DNA from: Nitrospirota bacterium
Lineage (GTDB): Bacteria; Nitrospirota; Nitrospiria; Nitrospirales; Nitrospiraceae
Direction: 5' to 3'
Length of the DNA stretch: 9,573 bases
Assembly: GCA_016235225.1 (NCBI GenBank)
Contig: JACRLS010000130.1
Coordinates: 1 to 9,573 of the forward strand
Position 1 is the first letter of the stretch; the number at the start of each line of letters is the position of its first letter. Below are positions 7,100-9,573 of this stretch, one piece after another. The notes beneath the pieces were generated by a model, which searched no databases, was not told the DNA's origin, and worked only from the letters and a program-made list of their open reading frames with translations. The translations under genes and the position numbers were made by a program.

Positions 7100-7342
7100 A
7101 TGATTCGAATCAACATCCATGAGGCGAAGACTCACTTGTCCCGCTACCTGGCTAAGCTCCAAAAGGGGGAAACGATTCTCGTCTGCCGACGCAATCAGCC
7201 GATTGCTGAGATTCGCCCCCTACCGCCTGCTGGACGCAAACGACGCCTTGGCGGAGCCAAGGGTCTCATCTCCATTCCACCTGCTTTCTTCGAGCCACTG
7301 CCTGAAAACCTGCTTGCGGCGTTCACCGGCCCTGAGCGATGA
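7100..7342 (+). CDS. Type II antitoxin, Phd/YefM family
   Basis: This 80-residue protein has the Phd/YefM DNA-binding fold signature MIRINIHEAKTHLSRYLAKLQKG followed by ETILVCRRNQPIAEIRPL. Its C-terminal tail, KGLISIPPAFFEPLPENLLAAF, is the type that clamps the partner nuclease. The family neutralises the cognate toxin and represses its own operon. The gene overlaps the toxin start by 4 bp (ATGA, 7339-7342). No Shine-Dalgarno sequence precedes the ATG, and the promoter predicts a leaderless or nearly leaderless transcript. Length is normal and no damage is visible. Confidence 0.92.
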   Translation: MIRINIHEAKTHLSRYLAKLQKGETILVCRRNQPIAEIRPLPPAGRKRRLGGAKGLISIPPAFFEPLPENLLAAFTGPER

Positions 7343-7725
7343 AGCTTCTGCTGGATACCTGTACGTTCTTGTGGATCATTACCGACGCTCCAGACTTGAG
7401 TGCGCGGGCGCGTGATCTGTTCTTGAATCCCGACCACGAGGTCTATCTCAGTTCGGTCTCCGTCTGGGAAATGTGCGTGAAATACAAGCTGGGCCGGTTG
7501 CCGTTCCCAGAGCCGCCCGAGCGGTTCATCCCTCTCCAACGCGAGCGCCACGCCATTGAATCCTTGCCGCTGACTGAGCCGGCCACCCTTCATCTGCACA
7601 AGCTCTCTCCTCACCATCAGGATCCGTTCGACCGCATGCTCGTGTGCCAAGCGGTCGAGCATGAGATGGTGCTCCTCACCCCGGATCCCCTGATCACCCA
7701 GTACCCGATCCGGACCGCCTGGTAG
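7339..7725 (+). CDS. vapC: Type II toxin, PIN-domain ribonuclease (VapC-like)
   Basis: This 128-residue PIN-domain protein belongs to the type usually paired with Phd-like antitoxins. The acidic metal-binding residues are in place: D6 in LLLDTCTFLW, E44 in SSVSVWEMCVKYKLG, D95 and D98 in HHQDPFDRML, and D116 in LLTPDPLI. PIN toxins of this kind cut RNA when the antitoxin is degraded; the target cannot be told from sequence. Translation is coupled to the antitoxin through the ATGA overlap. All expected residues are present, so the pair looks functional even though it lies among decayed genes. No obvious T-tailed terminator follows the TAG. Confidence 0.92.
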   Translation: MKLLLDTCTFLWIITDAPDLSARARDLFLNPDHEVYLSSVSVWEMCVKYKLGRLPFPEPPERFIPLQRERHAIESLPLTEPATLHLHKLSPHHQDPFDRMLVCQAVEHEMVLLTPDPLITQYPIRTAW

Positions 7726-7820
7726 GCGCGCTCTCCCCCGCTCTTTCGTCCGACCTCCAATTCCCTTGTCCCACCGCCGAGCCGACGACAGCCCGGGGTT
7801 CGAGAGCCTCCACCAGGAAG

Positions 7821-7848
7821 CGTGAAGCGAAAGGCGTGAAGCGTAACT
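7821..7848. repeat. Heptamer tandem array (unit CGTGAAG), 4 degenerate copies
   Basis: In-register 7-bp units: CGTGAAG, CGAAAGG, CGTGAAG and CGTAACT. The unit is the same as at 3184-3211, over 4.6 kb away. Confidence 0.7.
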
Positions 7849-7855
7849 CCAAAGC

Positions 7856-7915
7856 ATCTGACGATCTCATGATCTGTTGAATGTCCGGAAATCGTCAGAT
7901 CGACAGATTCCGGAA
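7856..7915. repeat. Octamer array with overlapping inverted repeats
   Basis: Three 8-bp-spaced units begin ATCT (7856, 7864 and 7872). On the other side AGATCGAC is followed by AGATTCCG, with the complementary word. Perfect inverted pairs are ATCTGACGAT 7856-7865 with ATCGTCAGAT 7891-7900, ATCTGT 7872-7877 with ACAGAT 7903-7908, and TCCGGAA 7884-7890 with TTCCGGA 7908-7914. These pairs overlap, so the element can fold in more than one way. There is no T-run, so a terminator role after the toxin gene is only possible. Confidence 0.55.
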
Positions 7916-7956
7916 TTATTCCGCGAACGACGGGACGACCCGCCTGCGCCAAGGCT

Positions 7957-7980
7957 TCGGCGGGCAGGTCGGCGGGCAGG
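7957..7980. repeat. Exact tandem 12-mer duplication
   Basis: TCGGCGGGCAGG occurs twice head to tail (7957-7968 and 7969-7980), inside a GC-rich block I associate with dispersed intergenic repeats. Read on the plus strand it yields the artefactual peptide RLRQGFGGQVGGQ. Confidence 0.6.
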
Positions 7981-8034
7981 CGAGCGACGAGATACAGACG
8001 ACGAGTTCCTTCCGCGGCGGAAGCGTGACCAGAG

Positions 8035-8082
8035 GAAGGGACGTGGATTCTTCCGGTAGAAAAGCTCGGCCGAGCTCATCAT
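8035..8082 (-). pseudogene. 5' fragment of an unidentified gene, N-terminus MSSAELFY
   Basis: GGAGG lies just upstream of tandem ATG codons at 8082 and 8079 (minus strand). The peptide from 8079 is MSSAELFYRKNPRPF, after which the frame passes into the repeat-rich GC block (Arg/Ser-rich, to a stop at 7867). It is the second copy of the N-terminus seen at 6840. I do not recognise the family. The 3' limit of real coding sequence is uncertain. Confidence 0.45.
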
Positions 8083-8302
8083 GGCCTCCGAATCCACTTC
8101 ACGACGGGACAGGCCGTTCACTGGGCAGGGCCCCCAGTTCGGTCAGGTCTGTACACGCTCTCCGTCGAGGAGACCGAAGGCTACTCGCGTTTTTCAAGTC
8201 AAGAGTCAGGGGTGAAAATCAGCTCTGGAGGCTGATAGGATGCGAGATCGATGAGTCTGGGGCGGGCTCAAACTCCGTGCCCCGAACCACGAACCCCCTT
8301 TG
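8083..8302. other. Non-coding stretch downstream of the adhesin gene
   Basis: I see no supported gene and no clear terminator between the adhesin stop (8303-8305) and the MSSAELFY start. The only repeat noted is a two-copy heptamer, AGTCAAG AGTCAGG, at 8197-8210. Plus-strand frames here are low-complexity and lack homology I recognise. Confidence 0.5.
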
Positions 8303-9573
8303 TCATGCTTTGCAGGTCGCGAAGAGGTCGAGGCTGACCAGGCCGGAGAAGGGATCGGTGGGGTCGAAGCCCAGGCGACTGAGTTGGGTCGCGGGCGTCG
8401 TCTGCGGCGGGAGGGATTCGAGCGCCAGGCGCGCCAGTTCAGCGGTGAGGCTGCCCGCAGTGTAGCCGCCCGGCTCGGGTGGCACACCGTCGCGGCCGAG
8501 CACGACGAAGCTGCTCAACTGTCCGCTCCGCGCGGCGGCGCAGCGCTGGCTCAAGAGCGTATTGCCCTGGAGATATTGCGCCGAAAGGGGGCGCTTGGCG
8601 GCACCGAGGTTCTGGACCGGCGAGCGGATATCCACGCTGCCGTTAATGCCCAGTTGCGACGAGGCGTCCACGATGCTGTTGGGATCAGCCAGGAAGACGC
8701 CCGACTGGATGATGATGTTCCCGCCCTGCCCCTGCACGGCTTGGGCGATGATCCGGCTGTTCCGCATGGTGATAAACTGCGGGTCGATCCGGATGTCGCC
8801 GCCGATCGTGTTGGGTCCCCCGAAGACCGAGGTAGTGATGGCGCTTTCCTGCAACTGGATCAGTTCCGCCGCCGTCAGCTCGATGTTGCCGCCGCTGGCC
8901 TGGGTGGCCTCGGTCGTCACCGTGCTGTCGGCGCTGAGGTAGCGCGCGCCGGCATCGAGGGTGATAGACCCGGCATCACCGGTTCCCAGGCTTTGGGCCG
9001 AGATCACGGTGCCTTGATTGATAATCAGGCTCTGTCCGGCCGCCATCGTGATATTGCCCCCCGCTTGACTCCCGCCGGTGACCCTGGCGGAGACTGTGGT
9101 GTTGCTGAGCGAGATAGTGTCCGAGGCCGACAGGCTGATGGTACCGCCTCGGCCCGTGGACGATTCCGTGGTCACCCGACTACCGACCGCGGTAATCGCC
9201 GTTGCGTCTTGAACGGTCACGCCGCCCGCATTGCCCGCATTCGCCGTCGCCGAGATCGTCTCGTTCGTCAGTTGCACGGCCTGCGACGACACCGTGATAT
9301 TGCCCCCCGCCCCGGTGCCCGCCGCGCTCGTGAGGATCGCGCTATCCGTCACGGCCACCACGTCCGCCGGAGAGGCCAGCCCTTCAATCGTGACGGTCCC
9401 GGCTCGACCTGTGGCCGGGATCTGAAGCGTGGAGAGCGCGCTGGCACTCGAGATCTGAGCGCCGCCCAACATCAGAAGCTGGCCGACCTTCAAGAGAATC
9501 GCGCCGGCTTCGCCCGAACCCGTGGTCTTCGCCGAAATCGTGGCCAGGTCATGCAGCTCGAGCTGCCTGGCGG
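8303..9573 (-). CDS. Filamentous-haemagglutinin-like beta-helical secreted protein (C-terminal 423 residues)
   Basis: The frame is open from the right edge (first full codon at 9571) to a stop at 8303-8305. Apparent starts inside, such as TTG at 9493, are not real starts. The visible part is Ser/Thr/Ala/Gly-rich with recurring strand motifs (GGNITV, GGVTV, GGTISL, GGNITM, AGSITL, GGNIEL, GGDIRI, GGNIII) spaced about 25-45 residues apart, typical of a right-handed beta-helix in TpsA-type adhesins. The end domain (VDIRSPVQNLGAAKRPLSAQ, QGNTLLSQRCAA, SSFVVLGRDGVPPEPGG) matches the C-terminal region I know from large two-partner-secretion proteins of Cyanobacteria and Nitrospira. Only two cysteines occur, 76 residues apart, the last one three residues from the end. 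It should be secreted across the outer membrane by a TpsB-type pore not present here; the signal peptide and TPS domain lie beyond the window. Confidence 0.85.
   Translation of the reverse strand, partial: ARQLELHDLATISAKTTGSGEAGAILLKVGQLLMLGGAQISSASALSTLQIPATGRAGTVTIEGLASPADVVAVTDSAILTSAAGTGAGGNITVSSQAVQLTNETISATANAGNAGGVTVQDATAITAVGSRVTTESSTGRGGTISLSASDTISLSNTTVSARVTGGSQAGGNITMAAGQSLIINQGTVISAQSLGTGDAGSITLDAGARYLSADSTVTTEATQASGGNIELTAAELIQLQESAITTSVFGGPNTIGGDIRIDPQFITMRNSRIIAQAVQGQGGNIIIQSGVFLADPNSIVDASSQLGINGSVDIRSPVQNLGAAKRPLSAQYLQGNTLLSQRCAAARSGQLSSFVVLGRDGVPPEPGGYTAGSLTAELARLALESLPPQTTPATQLSRLGFDPTDPFSGLVSLDLFATCKA

Noticed and set aside
7195..7857. 220-codon minus-strand open frame opposite the toxin-antitoxin pair
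   Set aside because: The plus-strand genes have family motifs, an overlapping ATGA arrangement and a strong promoter; the antisense product has none.
7881..8465. 194-codon plus-strand open frame
   Set aside because: Its N-terminal part is translated repeat (RLRQGFGGQVGGQ) and its C-terminal part is antisense to the adhesin end.
8303..9493. Complete 396-residue protein starting at TTG 9493
   Set aside because: The frame is open to the right edge and the beta-helix sequence continues upstream of 9493, so this is an internal codon.

Overview
The window is GC-rich. I infer a Nitrospirota-like bacterium (Nitrospira or a relative). The reasons are the style of the proteins, the surface-adhesin C-terminus, and the short degenerate 6-8 bp tandem words filling several intergenic spaces. 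This assignment rests on memory of such genomes, not on any search.

Left half (1-5679, all minus strand): a four-gene transport-like cluster. In transcription order it holds a DUF3467 protein (5679-5341), a GAF/HlyD membrane-fusion protein (5276-3366), a PqqD-like/M50 metalloprotease/HlyD fusion (3173-1405), and an accessory SecA-like ATPase (1412 to the window edge; the first 470 residues are visible). The M50 stop and the SecA start overlap by 8 bp, so they are probably translationally coupled. Together the genes look like an inner-membrane export or processing machine: a SecA motor, an intramembrane protease with a periplasmic adaptor, and a second adaptor with a cytoplasmic sensor-like domain. 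The M50 fusion is broken near 2925. Its first 83 codons are in one frame and the rest in another, and about 50-60 residues appear to be missing compared with intact relatives as I remember them.

Middle (5680-8302): an accessory, decayed region. It holds a gene-poor stretch with inverted repeats, the N-terminal remnant of an IS1380-family transposase (6393 to about 6779, plus strand), and an apparently intact Phd/VapC toxin-antitoxin pair (7100-7725, plus strand). That pair has a near-consensus sigma-70 promoter whose -35 box lies inside a palindrome and whose predicted start falls at the ATG. Two minus-strand gene starts with a shared N-terminus (MSxAELFY), each with a Shine-Dalgarno sequence, flank the toxin-antitoxin pair and run into unrelated DNA.

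Right end (8303-9573, minus strand): the C-terminal 423 residues of a large beta-helical, filamentous-haemagglutinin-like secreted protein that continues past the window edge.

No rRNA, tRNA or CRISPR array is visible.
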